DNA of 16,471 nucleotides from JANNMJ01 sp031426455 (GCA_031426455.1 JANPLI010000092.1:1-16471); one strand, 5' to 3'; shown: positions 7,062-13,763, counted from the first letter of the stretch. The notes: generated from the letters alone by a model not told the origin. Program-made: numbers and translations.

Positions 7062-7976
7062 TTGAACACTTACCTCATCACCGGCTCGAACGGCCTTTTA
7101 GGCCAGAAACTGATTGAACAACTCGCGCCCCGGATGGCGGCTGGCGAACTGAAAGTGGTAGCGTCGTCGCGCGGGCCGAACAAGCTGGCGGCGCTTTTCC
7201 CGGATGTGCCCTTCGTGCCGCTTGACGTGACCGATGCCGCCCATCTGCGGGCCGTGGTGGGCGAGCTGCTGCCCACCCATATCATCCACACGGCGGCGAT
7301 GACCAATGTGGATGCCTGCGAAACCGAGCGCGCCGAATGCTGGAAGCAGAACGTGACCGGCCCGGAAAACCTGGCCCGCCTCTGCGCCGAGCTGGACATT
7401 CACTTCACGCACGTATCCACGGACTTCATTTTCGACGGCGAAAATGGCCCTTACGACGAAGAAGCTGAGGCCCGGCCCGTGAACTACTACGGCGAGGCCA
7501 AGCTAGCCGCTGAGGTGGCCGTGCGCGCCGCCGGCGGGCGCTGGGCCATCGTGCGCACCGTGCTGGTGTACGGCACGGCGCACGACTACGGGCGCTCCAA
7601 TATCGTGCTCTGGGTGCGCGACTCGCTCCGCGTCGGTAAATCCCTGAACGTGGTCGATGACCAGTGGCGTACGCCCACGCTGGCCGAAGACCTGGCCGAT
7701 GGCTGCATCCGCATCGCCGACCGCGCGGCCATCGGCGTCTTCAACATCTCGTCCGACGAGTTGCTGACGCCCTACCAGATGGCCCAGCAGGTGGCGGCTT
7801 ATTTCGACCTCGATGCCAACCTGCTGACGCGCGTCACGGCGACGACGTTTACGCAGCCCGCCCGGCGCCCGCCGCGTACGGGGCTGCTCATTCAGAAGGC
7901 GCGGCAGACGTTGGGTTACGTGCCCCACACCTTCGCCGAAGGCATTGCGCTGGTGGCCAATCAGCAGCCCGGTTGA
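7062..7976 (+). CDS. RmlD-like NAD(P)-dependent sugar-nucleotide reductase
   Basis: A 304-residue extended short-chain dehydrogenase of the dTDP-4-dehydrorhamnose reductase family. The Rossmann motif is GSNGLLG at residues 8-14; THIIHTAAMTNVDACE follows the family's HxAAxTxVDxCE pattern; HVSTDFIFDG sits at about 117-125 and the YxxxK pair is Tyr143-Lys147 in NYYGEAK. RTVLVYG and NVVDDQWRTPTLAEDLA complete the family profile. I chose the TTG at 7062, which opens directly on NTYLITGSNG; a TTG at 7044 would start inside the heptamer repeat and add six atypical residues. No rhamnose gene partners (rmlA, B, C) are nearby, so the true substrate is uncertain; it could equally be a general epimerase/reductase. 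Confidence 0.82.
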   Translation: MNTYLITGSNGLLGQKLIEQLAPRMAAGELKVVASSRGPNKLAALFPDVPFVPLDVTDAAHLRAVVGELLPTHIIHTAAMTNVDACETERAECWKQNVTGPENLARLCAELDIHFTHVSTDFIFDGENGPYDEEAEARPVNYYGEAKLAAEVAVRAAGGRWAIVRTVLVYGTAHDYGRSNIVLWVRDSLRVGKSLNVVDDQWRTPTLAEDLADGCIRIADRAAIGVFNISSDELLTPYQMAQQVAAYFDLDANLLTRVTATTFTQPARRPPRTGLLIQKARQTLGYVPHTFAEGIALVANQQPG

Positions 7977-7993
7977 AAAATATTTTTCGCCGG
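7969..7993. other. AT-core palindrome over the reductase stop codon
   Basis: GAAAAATATTTTTC at 7975-7988 is a perfect 14-bp palindrome, and CCGG blocks at 7969-7972 and 7990-7993 flank it, though with unequal spacing (two bases left, one right). It includes the last two bases of the TGA stop (7974-7976). It could act as a weak terminator or a protein-binding site. The remainder of the gap to 8099 is AT-rich (including a nine-A run at 8042-8050) and contains no other gene. Confidence 0.45.
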
Positions 7994-8062
7994 CAAGCGA
8001 CTGTTTTTTAGCGACTTATTAGGGATTGGCGCCGCGCGCTGAAAAAAAAACTTTACTTCCGG

Positions 8063-8091
8063 GAGGCTCGCGACATTAACGAGTAAGCCTC
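8063..8091 (+). promoter_or_regulatory. Hairpin in the leader of the HhH protein gene
   Basis: GAGGCT at 8063-8068 pairs with AGCCTC at 8086-8091 across a 17-base loop, ending eight bases before the GTG start at 8100. It would lie in the 5' leader of the mRNA if transcription begins upstream. I found no clear -7 element in this gap. Confidence 0.3.
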
Positions 8092-8099
8092 TCTGAGTT

Positions 8100-9242
8100 G
8101 TGAAGACCTCCCCAACCACCGTTCCCTTCCGCCGCGCGCTTCGCCACCTGACCGGATTCTCCCACCGGGAGGTTCGGGGTTTGGTGCTGTTGCTGTTGCT
8201 GGCGGGTGCGCTGGCAAGTTTGCCGTTGGTGCTGCGCCGGACGTTCGCGTCCGGTGCAGCACCGGCGCTGGCCGCCGACGAAATCCGCGCCCTCGATCAC
8301 CTCGCCGGCTCCCTGGAGCAGGCCGAGCACCGCGAGCGCCAGGAGCGCGCTGCCCGCTACGGGCGCCCGGTCCGTTATGCTGATAATCCGGACGACTCCC
8401 GTCCATCCGCCGCCCGCTACGGTTCCTCCCGCCCGGAAGCGCCCGTGGCGCTGCTGAACCGGCTGACGCCTTTCGACCCCAATGCCCTTACTGCCCGCGA
8501 GTGGCAGCAGCGCGGCGTACCGGCCGACGTAGCCCGGCACATCGTAGCCTACGGTCGCAAAGCCGGCGGCTACCGTTACCGCGAGCAGTTGGAGCGTATC
8601 CATGGCCTCGACCCGGCGCTGTTGGCCCGCCTGACACCCTTTCTCAAACTGCCGGGTCGCGAGGAAGTGTACGGGCCGCGCCGGACCTATCCGGCTGGTG
8701 GAACCTACGCCGCCGCCCGGCCGGCCGGTGCAACAACGGCTAGCCCGACTGTTCCTGGCGCGGCACCTGCTTTTGCGACTAATCCCGGCGCATCGTTCGC
8801 TGCGTCGGCCCGGCCCGCGTCCCGCAAGCTGCGCGTGGCACCCGTCTTCGACCTCAACGAGGCCGATACCAGCGCTCTGATGCGGATTCGGGGCATTGGT
8901 GCCAAGCGCGCCCAGCGCATTGTGGAGCTGCGGCAGAAACTCGGCGGCTTCGTCTCGACGGAGCAACTGACCGAAGTCTGGGGTCTTGACCCCGCTCTGC
9001 TCGACACGCTGCTGCGCTGTAGCCGCATCGCGCCGGAGTTCCGGCCGCGCGGTGTGGCGCTGAATACGACCTCTTTAGAAGATTTGCGCCAGCACCCTTA
9101 CGTGGGCTACCGTTTGGCGCGCGTCATTGTTGCTTACCGCGAACAGCACGGGCCTTATCAGAAGGCCGAAGATTTATTACTGATAAAAGCGATCGACGAA
9201 GCCTCCTTTAATAAACTCCGGCCCTATGTGGCCATACGTTGA
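8100..9242 (+). CDS. Membrane-anchored helix-hairpin-helix protein (ComEA-like)
   Basis: A 380-residue protein with a basic N-terminus, one membrane segment at about 27-46 (GLVLLLLLAGALASLPLVL) and an outward-facing remainder. Three helix-hairpin-helix modules are visible: about 125-180 (FDPNALTAREWQQRGVPADVA, AYGRKAGGYRYREQLERIHGLDP), 250-306 (FDLNEADTSALMRIRGIGAKRAQRIVELRQ, GGFVSTEQLTEVWGLDPALL in two stretches) and 321-380 (LNTTSLEDLRQHPYVGYRLARVIVAYREQHGPY in parts). The central module matches the ComEA DNA-binding repeat best (RIRGIGAKRAQRI). An Ala/Pro/Gly-rich linker spans about 195-243. HhH modules of this kind bind DNA non-specifically in competence proteins or serve protein contacts in secretion pseudopilins; no competence genes are nearby, so DNA uptake is only a possibility. 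The start is GTG, and a terminator follows directly. Confidence 0.82.
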   Translation: MKTSPTTVPFRRALRHLTGFSHREVRGLVLLLLLAGALASLPLVLRRTFASGAAPALAADEIRALDHLAGSLEQAEHRERQERAARYGRPVRYADNPDDSRPSAARYGSSRPEAPVALLNRLTPFDPNALTAREWQQRGVPADVARHIVAYGRKAGGYRYREQLERIHGLDPALLARLTPFLKLPGREEVYGPRRTYPAGGTYAAARPAGATTASPTVPGAAPAFATNPGASFAASARPASRKLRVAPVFDLNEADTSALMRIRGIGAKRAQRIVELRQKLGGFVSTEQLTEVWGLDPALLDTLLRCSRIAPEFRPRGVALNTTSLEDLRQHPYVGYRLARVIVAYREQHGPYQKAEDLLLIKAIDEASFNKLRPYVAIR

Positions 9243-9249
9243 AGAACCG

Positions 9250-9282
9250 AAAAAAGCCCTGGTTTTGCCAGGGCTTTTTTTT
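9250..9282. terminator. Bidirectional intrinsic terminator
   Basis: AAAAAAGCCCTGG (9250-9262), a TTTTG loop (9263-9267) and CCAGGGCTTTTTT (9268-9280) form a perfect 13-bp stem with a GC core, followed by two more T. The A-run on the left gives a U-run on the opposite strand, so it can stop both the HhH gene from the left and the nifU-like gene from the right. Confidence 0.93.
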
Positions 9283-9333
9283 GGTGCGGGAGGGCTGTAA
9301 CGGTCGGCCGCAAATTTCAAACAGTAAGCCGGT

Positions 9334-9585
9334 TCACGCAGCTACGGCCATTCCGTTCACCGCTTCCACGGCCGTGACTTCGGGCACAGCGCGGCGCACG
9401 GCGTCTTCCACGCCCGCGCGCAGGGTCATCGGCGACATTGGGCACGTGCCGCAGGCGCCGAGCAGTTCCAGTTTCAGGCGTCCTTCGGGGGTTACTTCGA
9501 GCACCCGAACATCGCCGCCGTCGGCTTTGAGATAGGGGCGGATGGTGTCCAGGGCGGCTTCGATTCGGGGCAGGAGGTGGTTCAT
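9334..9585 (-). CDS. NifU C-terminal-domain Fe-S scaffold protein
   Basis: An 83-residue stand-alone NifU C-terminal (Nfu) domain, which holds or carries a [4Fe-4S] cluster and passes it to target proteins. The sequence opens IEAALDTIRPYLKADGGDVRVLEV and carries the CxxC motif CGTC (Cys45, Cys48) inside LLGACGTCPMSPMTL, then EDAVRRAVPEVTAVEAVNGM. The ATG at 9585 gives the normal length; reading further upstream would translate the octamer repeat. It lies 88 bases after mrp, on the same strand and probably in the same transcript, which fits a pair acting in Fe-S cluster assembly and delivery. Confidence 0.92.
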   Translation of the reverse strand: MNHLLPRIEAALDTIRPYLKADGGDVRVLEVTPEGRLKLELLGACGTCPMSPMTLRAGVEDAVRRAVPEVTAVEAVNGMAVAA

Positions 9586-9669
9586 TGGGGGAGGTGGTGA
9601 GGTGGTGAGGTGGTGAGGTGGTGAAGACGGCTTAAGCACCACCCCACGATCCCCACCACCTCACTACCC
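9586..9669. repeat. Inverted octamer arrays between mrp and the nifU-like gene
   Basis: Four perfect GGTGGTGA units at 9593-9624 are followed by a 12-base centre (9625-9636) and a degenerate C-rich arm (9637-9669) containing ACCACCTCAC at 9655-9664, which is an exact inverted match to the G-rich units. The element fills almost the whole gap between the two minus-strand genes, so it would be transcribed as a foldback in their shared mRNA. Its layout (G-rich, centre, C-rich) matches the element before hemC, with a different octamer. Confidence 0.85.
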
Positions 9670-9673
9670 AAAG

Positions 9674-10783
9674 TCAGGAGCGGATTTCAACAACCTTTGT
9701 GGTGCCCAGTTCCACGTTGCGGATCGAGACCTGGCGGGCGACTTCTTCGGCCAGCGCACTAAAGGCCTGCTGGGTAACGGGCGAAGCGGTATTCAGAATT
9801 TCGGGCCGGCCCCGGTCGCCGCTCTCGCGGATGCTTTGCACGAGCGGAATCTGACCCAGCAGCGGCACTCCGGCGGCTTCGGCGAGGCGGATGCCGCCGC
9901 CTTCGCCGAAGAGGTAGTAGCGGTTGTCGGGCAGTTCTTCGGGAGTGAACCAGGCCATATTTTCGACCACGCCCAGCACCGGCACGTTGATTTGCGGCTG
10001 CCGGAACATCGCCAAACCCTTCTGCGCATCGGCCAGGGCCACTTTTTGGGGCGTCGTGACGATGACGGCCCCCGTGACGGGCACCGTCTGCACCAGCGTG
10101 AGGTGGATATCCGACGTGCCGGGTGGCATATCGATCAGCAGATAGTCCAGCTCGCCCCAATCGACTTCGGTGATGAACTGCTTCAGCGCCGACGACGCCA
10201 TCGGCCCGCGCCAGACCACGGCGTGTTCGGCGGGCGTCAGGAAGCCGATGGAGATCAGCTTGACGCCGTACTGCACGATGGGCTGGATCAGGTTGCGACC
10301 GTCGGGCGACTGCAGAATGCGCGGCTTGGCGTCTTCCACGCCAAACATCACCGGCATCGAGGGGCCGCTGATGTCGGCATCGACGAGGCCGACTTTGGCG
10401 CCGCTGCGGGCCAGCGCGATAGCCAGGTTGGCCGTGACGGTGCTTTTACCCACGCCGCCCTTGCCGGAAGCCACCGCAATGATGTTGCGGACGCCCGGCA
10501 GCACGGCGCCGCCCTGGGCGCGGACGGTCGTCACGCGCGAGGTCATCAGCACCGTGACTTCGGCCTCCTTGTCCACCATCGTGTGGATGGCGCGCTCGCA
10601 GGCGGTGCGGATCAGCTCTTTGAGCGGGCAGGCAGGCGTGGTGAGGATCACGGTGAACGTCACTTTCCGCCCCTCGATCCGCACGTCCTCGATCATCTTC
10701 AGCGTGACGAGGTCTTTTTTCAGGTCCGGCTCTTCCACGTAGGAAAGGGCCTTCAACACGGCTTCTTCGGTGATCAGGGTCAT
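9674..10783 (-). CDS. mrp: Mrp/ApbC-type P-loop ATPase, Fe-S cluster carrier
   Basis: A 369-residue cytosolic ATPase of the Mrp/NBP35 family that carries Fe-S clusters to apoproteins. Residues 1-85 form the MIP18 (DUF59) domain (EEAVLKALSYVEEPDLKKDL, TTPACPLKELI). The deviant Walker A is GKGGVGKST at 107-115, with VDADISGPSMP at about 134-144, LDYLLIDMPPGTSDIHLTLVQ and TTPQKVALADAQKGLAMF. The position where many Mrp proteins have CPxC reads VVENMAWFTPEELPDNRYYLFGEGGG and has no cysteines; this variant is common in Bacteroidota, and it may rely on the adjacent NifU-type protein. Its -7 promoter element lies eight bases before the ATG at 10783. Confidence 0.93.
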   Translation of the reverse strand: MTLITEEAVLKALSYVEEPDLKKDLVTLKMIEDVRIEGRKVTFTVILTTPACPLKELIRTACERAIHTMVDKEAEVTVLMTSRVTTVRAQGGAVLPGVRNIIAVASGKGGVGKSTVTANLAIALARSGAKVGLVDADISGPSMPVMFGVEDAKPRILQSPDGRNLIQPIVQYGVKLISIGFLTPAEHAVVWRGPMASSALKQFITEVDWGELDYLLIDMPPGTSDIHLTLVQTVPVTGAVIVTTPQKVALADAQKGLAMFRQPQINVPVLGVVENMAWFTPEELPDNRYYLFGEGGGIRLAEAAGVPLLGQIPLVQSIRESGDRGRPEILNTASPVTQQAFSALAEEVARQVSIRNVELGTTKVVEIRS

Positions 10784-10791
10784 TGCGGGGG

Positions 10792-10799
10792 CAAAGGTA
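10792..10799 (-). promoter_or_regulatory. -7 promoter element of mrp
   Basis: On the minus strand this reads TACCTTTG, a full match to TAnnTTTG, followed by CC. It ends eight bases before the mrp ATG (10783-10781), placing the likely transcript start within a few bases of the start codon. No clear -33 element was seen upstream. Confidence 0.65.
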
Positions 10800-10808
10800 C
10801 GGGCGGGG

Positions 10809-11126
10809 TCAGCGCGGCGGGGCGTCGGCGCGGGTGTCGTGCAGAAAAGCGATTTCGACGTAATTCGTCGTCACGAGGTAATACAAGACCGTTCGGCGCC
10901 CAATCACGCATTGGCGCAAGCCGGGGTAGCGGTCAGAAGCCGGATACGCAAAGGGGAAGCGGCCCAGCGTCCGGAGCCGATCCACTATCTGGCTTAAGAA
11001 ATCCACTGATACTGTAGCCGACCAGTCAAGTGTCAGTTGCCGGGCAATGCGGTCCAGATCGGCCTTTGCCCGTTCCGAGAAGATCACCTTCAGCGGGGGG
11101 CGTTCCGTATCAGAAGGCAATTCCAT
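10809..11126 (-). CDS. ParE/RelE-type toxin of a type II toxin-antitoxin pair
   Basis: A 105-residue protein of the ParE/RelE superfamily. Family features: KVIFSERAKADLDRIARQL at the start of the fold, IVDRLRTLGRFPFAYP, the conserved RYPGLRQCVIGRRTVLYYLV and the closing VEIAFLHDTRADAPP. This arrangement fits a ParE-like toxin (gyrase inhibitor) better than a ribosome-dependent RelE, but the target cannot be decided from sequence. The ATG at 11126 overlaps the end of the antitoxin gene by 17 bases, typical of coupled antitoxin-toxin translation; a TTG at 11135 would add three residues. It sits just upstream of mrp on the same strand, but mrp has its own promoter. Confidence 0.85.
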   Translation of the reverse strand: MELPSDTERPPLKVIFSERAKADLDRIARQLTLDWSATVSVDFLSQIVDRLRTLGRFPFAYPASDRYPGLRQCVIGRRTVLYYLVTTNYVEIAFLHDTRADAPPR

Positions 11127-11343
11127 ACCGGGCAAAGACTTCTTCAGCGGGAATGCCTTTTCCCTCTGCGAGCTGTTGAATGCCCTCCTGCACGGCCGCG
11201 TGGTCTTCCGGTGTAAAGTCGTCGGCGAAATCGTGCGAATCGGCTTGCGGTTGCAGCAGCGCCAGCACGGCGGCCAGCACGTCGGGATCGTCTTCGACGG
11301 CGAGGAGCGTGTGAATCGTGGTTTTGAGTTCTTCAGTAGCCAT
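11110..11343 (-). CDS. Probable antitoxin partner of the ParE/RelE-type toxin
   Basis: A 77-residue acidic protein beginning MATEELKTTIHTLLAVEDDP and ending EEVFARYGIAF. It precedes and overlaps the toxin gene, and its size, acidity and helical character fit a type II antitoxin that neutralises the toxin through its C-terminal part (TPEDHAAVQEGIQQLAEGKG, then IPAEEVFARYG). I do not recognise a standard ribbon-helix-helix or Phd/AbrB DNA-binding motif at the N-terminus, so autoregulation is uncertain. The ATG at 11343 is chosen because an upstream in-frame start at 11451 would read across the dnaG promoter region. The call rests mainly on position beside a recognisable toxin. Confidence 0.72.
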   Translation of the reverse strand: MATEELKTTIHTLLAVEDDPDVLAAVLALLQPQADSHDFADDFTPEDHAAVQEGIQQLAEGKGIPAEEVFARYGIAF

Positions 11344-11378
11344 AAAAGCGGTAACGATCGCCGGGTGGATGGGTTCCG

Positions 11379-11386
11379 CGAAGATA
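11379..11386 (-). promoter_or_regulatory. Possible promoter element of the toxin-antitoxin pair
   Basis: The minus strand reads TATCTTCG, one mismatch from TAnnTTTG, about 35 bases before the antitoxin ATG. No -33 element was found. It lies in the short region shared with the divergent dnaG promoter. Confidence 0.25.
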
Positions 11387-11406
11387 ATAACCCCGCCTGC
11401 CCTGCC

Positions 11407-11414
11407 GACCTTTG
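11407..11414 (+). promoter_or_regulatory. Likely dnaG -7 promoter element
   Basis: GACCTTTG, one mismatch from TAnnTTTG, lies inside a segment (11403-11423) identical to the one at the GlmU-like gene start. It sits 38 bases before the proposed GTG. A second, gapped look-alike (TACCTGCC at 11439-11446) stands nearer, ending six bases before the GTG, but lacks two T. Confidence 0.45.
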
Positions 11415-11452
11415 CCGGCGCGAGCCGCTGGCCCGCGCTACCTGCCCCCACC

Positions 11453-13525
11453 GTGGCCCTGATTCCGAAGGAGATCGTCGATCAGATTATGCAGTCGGCC
11501 GACATCACGGAGGTGGTCGGCGACTTCGTCACGCTCAAGAAGAAGGGCCAGAACTGGTGGGCGCCGTGCCCGTTTCACAACGAGAAGTCGGCGTCGTTTG
11601 CCGTGAATCCGGCGAAGGGGATTTACAAATGCTTTGGTTGCGGAAAGGGCGGATCGGCGGTCGATTTCGTGATGGAAATCGAAAGCGTGTCGTACCCGGA
11701 GGCGCTGCGGTGGCTGGCCCGGCGCTATAACATCGTGATTCCGGAGGCCGACGCGGCGCCGAAGTCCGACGAAGACCAGGCCCGCCAGAACGAGCGCGAC
11801 GCGCTGCTGATTCTGACGGAATGGGCCAACACGTTCTATCAGAAGACGCTGCGCGACACTGACGAGGGCCGCAGCCTCGGCCTGAGCTACCTGCGCGAAC
11901 GCGGCCTGCTGAACCCCACCATCGAGGCGTTCGGGCTGGGCTACTCCCTGGATCAGTGGGAGGCGCTGCGCACGGCGGCGCTGAAGGCGGGCTACAGCGA
12001 GCGGGCGCTCGAAGCCACGGGGTTGGTGATCGTGCGCGAAGGCGAGGAGGAAAACACCGCCGGGCGCGGGCGTTACGACCGTTTCCGGGGCCGCGTGATG
12101 TTCCCGATCCAGAACGCCAGCGGCCGGGTGCTCGGCTTCGGGGCGCGCACCCTGCGCAAGGACGACAAGGCCGGCGCGAAGTACCTGAACTCGCCGGAAT
12201 CGCCGATTTACCACAAGTCGGACGTGCTGTATGGCCTCTTTCAGGCCCGGCAGGCGATGCGCCACGACGACCTGTGCTACCTCGTGGAGGGCTACCTCGA
12301 CGTGATCTCGCTCTGGCAGGGGGGCGTGAAAAACGTGGTGGCGGCGTCGGGTACCTCGCTCACGGAAGGCCAGATCCGCCTCATCAGCCGCTACACCCGC
12401 AACGTCACGGTGCTGTTCGACGGCGACGCCGCTGGCCTCAAAGCCGCCCTGCGCGGCACCGACCTGCTCCTCGAACAGGGCCTGACGGTGCGCGTCTGCA
12501 CCTTTCCGCCCGGCGAAGACCCCGATTCGTTCATCCGCAAGCAGGGCGACACGGCCTTCCGCGCCTACCTGGCGGCGAACACGCAGGACTTCATCTCCTT
12601 CAAGGCCCGCCTCTGGCAGCAGCAGGCCGCCGCCGACCCGCTGCGCCGCGCCGAGGGCGTGCGCGAGGTGCTGGGGTCGATCGCGCGGGTGCCGGATTCG
12701 ATTCAGCGGTCGGTTTTCATCCAGGAGGCCGCCCGGCTTTTCCACCTCGATGAGCAGGTGCTGCTCACCGAGTTCAACAAGATTGCCCGCGAGCAAAAGC
12801 CCCTGAGCGGCTCGTTCGAAAGCCGGGGCCAGACCGGCCGGCCCAACACCGCGCCGGAACGGCGACCGGACGACCGCGCCCCGGCCCCCCACCCGGACGA
12901 TCTGCCGCCCGAAGCTTTCGGTGCTACGGCGGAAGAAGCCGCCGGGCTGCGCGTGGGCGCCGATGGCGAGCTAGTGGCCGACGTGCGGCCCGACTACCTC
13001 CGTTTCGAGCGCGAGGTTATCCGGCTGCTGCTGTTGTACGCCGACCACACCGTCCACGCCCCCGATCCGGAGCGCACGCCCTGGCTGCTGGCGCCGTACC
13101 TGCTCACGAGCCTCGCCGAAAACGGCACCACCTTCCGCGATGCGCCCTGCGCGGCGATTGCCCAGACCTACCGCGCGGCCCTCGAACAGGACCGGCTGCC
13201 GCCCGTGGAAGCCTTCACGGGGCACCCGGACGGGGCCGTCCGGGCGCTGGCCGTGGACCTGCTGACCGAGCCTTATGAGCTGAGTGTGAACTGGGAGCGC
13301 CACCACATCGAGGTGCCCCGCGAGCCGGACGTGCTGCAAGCCGCCGCCGACACCGCCCTGCTCCGCCTGAGCCGCTGCGTGGTGCAGGACCGCCTGACCG
13401 AGCTGGGCCAGGAACTGCTGACGGCCATCGAAGCCGACGAACAGAGCTTTCTGATCATCGAAATTATGCGCCTCAAGGCCGTCGATATGCAGATCGGGAA
13501 GCTGCTGGGCATCGTTTTGGGGTGA
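11453..13525 (+). CDS. dnaG: DNA primase
   Basis: A 690-residue primase that makes RNA primers at the replication fork. The zinc-binding CHC2 domain occupies the N-terminus, with Cys39, His42, Cys60 and Cys63 (CPFH, CFGC) in the order CPFHNEKSASFAVNPAKG and YKCFGCGKGG. The catalytic core reads NASGRVLGFGARTL and KYLNSPESPIYHKSDVLYG; TOPRIM residues are Glu279 in EGYLD and Asp323/Asp325 in DGDAAG, with GEDPDSF at 354-360. A Pro/Arg/Asp-rich linker at about 445-485 precedes the C-terminal helicase-binding region. GTG at 11453 is preferred because it opens ALIPKEIVDQIMQSADI, the family N-terminus; codons further upstream are unlike the family and run through the promoter. Its 3' end is followed by the large repeat region with strong terminators. 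Confidence 0.95.
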   Translation: MALIPKEIVDQIMQSADITEVVGDFVTLKKKGQNWWAPCPFHNEKSASFAVNPAKGIYKCFGCGKGGSAVDFVMEIESVSYPEALRWLARRYNIVIPEADAAPKSDEDQARQNERDALLILTEWANTFYQKTLRDTDEGRSLGLSYLRERGLLNPTIEAFGLGYSLDQWEALRTAALKAGYSERALEATGLVIVREGEEENTAGRGRYDRFRGRVMFPIQNASGRVLGFGARTLRKDDKAGAKYLNSPESPIYHKSDVLYGLFQARQAMRHDDLCYLVEGYLDVISLWQGGVKNVVAASGTSLTEGQIRLISRYTRNVTVLFDGDAAGLKAALRGTDLLLEQGLTVRVCTFPPGEDPDSFIRKQGDTAFRAYLAANTQDFISFKARLWQQQAAADPLRRAEGVREVLGSIARVPDSIQRSVFIQEAARLFHLDEQVLLTEFNKIAREQKPLSGSFESRGQTGRPNTAPERRPDDRAPAPHPDDLPPEAFGATAEEAAGLRVGADGELVADVRPDYLRFEREVIRLLLLYADHTVHAPDPERTPWLLAPYLLTSLAENGTTFRDAPCAAIAQTYRAALEQDRLPPVEAFTGHPDGAVRALAVDLLTEPYELSVNWERHHIEVPREPDVLQAAADTALLRLSRCVVQDRLTELGQELLTAIEADEQSFLIIEIMRLKAVDMQIGKLLGIVLG

Positions 13526-13566
13526 CGTTGTAACTGCCTGATGGTGAGGGTGCCCAAAGAGGCTGA

Positions 13567-13651
13567 AAAAAGGACCCGTTCGTTTGGGCAAAAGGACCCG
13601 TTCGTTTGCCCAAACGAACGGGTCCTTTTTGGAAAAGCACGGGTCCTTTTT
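13567..13651 (+). terminator. Strong dnaG terminator region with alternative hairpins
   Basis: Positions 13567-13589 and 13608-13630 are perfect 23-base inverted copies with an 18-base loop. A second perfect pairing uses 13590-13608 with 13611-13629, leaving a two-base loop. Both share the right arm, so they exclude each other. The right arm ends in TTTTT, and a further ACGGGTCCTTTTT at 13639-13651 can pair with either left arm. This gives two tandem stem-plus-U-run exits downstream of the dnaG stop, and the A-runs on the left allow termination from the opposite strand too. Confidence 0.75.
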
Positions 13652-13763
13652 GGAAAAGGGCCCAGGCTTTCGGGGAAAAGGGCCTAGGCTTTTGGGGAAA
13701 AGGGCCTAGGCTTTTGGGTCAGAGGGTTTAGGCTTTTGGGGAAAAGGGTATTGAGTGTTGGGG
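13567..13763. repeat. Nine-unit tandem array, 21-23 bp period
   Basis: Units start at 13567, 13590, 13612, 13633, 13654, 13676, 13698, 13720 and 13742. Units 1-2 read AAAAGGACCCGTTCGTTTG plus a tail; unit 3 is their inverted form and unit 4 a truncated version; units 5-8 are close to AAAAGGGCCTAGGCTTTTGG with a constant 22-bp step; unit 9 is degenerate. Units 5-7 are nearly palindromic around GCCTAGGC or GCCCAGGC. No spacers separate the units, so this is not a CRISPR array. One unit type has evidently duplicated and drifted along the array. Period is close to two DNA helical turns. Confidence 0.85.

Noticed and set aside
9586..9642. Longer nifU-like protein starting at 9642
   Set aside because: The additional residues (HHLTTSPPPP) are the translated octamer repeat, not protein sequence of the family.
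11438..12892. 484-codon minus-strand open frame opposite dnaG
   Set aside because: Composition is dominated by Arg/Gly/Val/His/Gln typical of antisense translation in GC-rich DNA; dnaG on the plus strand has all its motifs.
13567..13763. CRISPR array
   Set aside because: Units follow one another with no spacers, drift in sequence and contain internal inversions; no cas genes are in the window.
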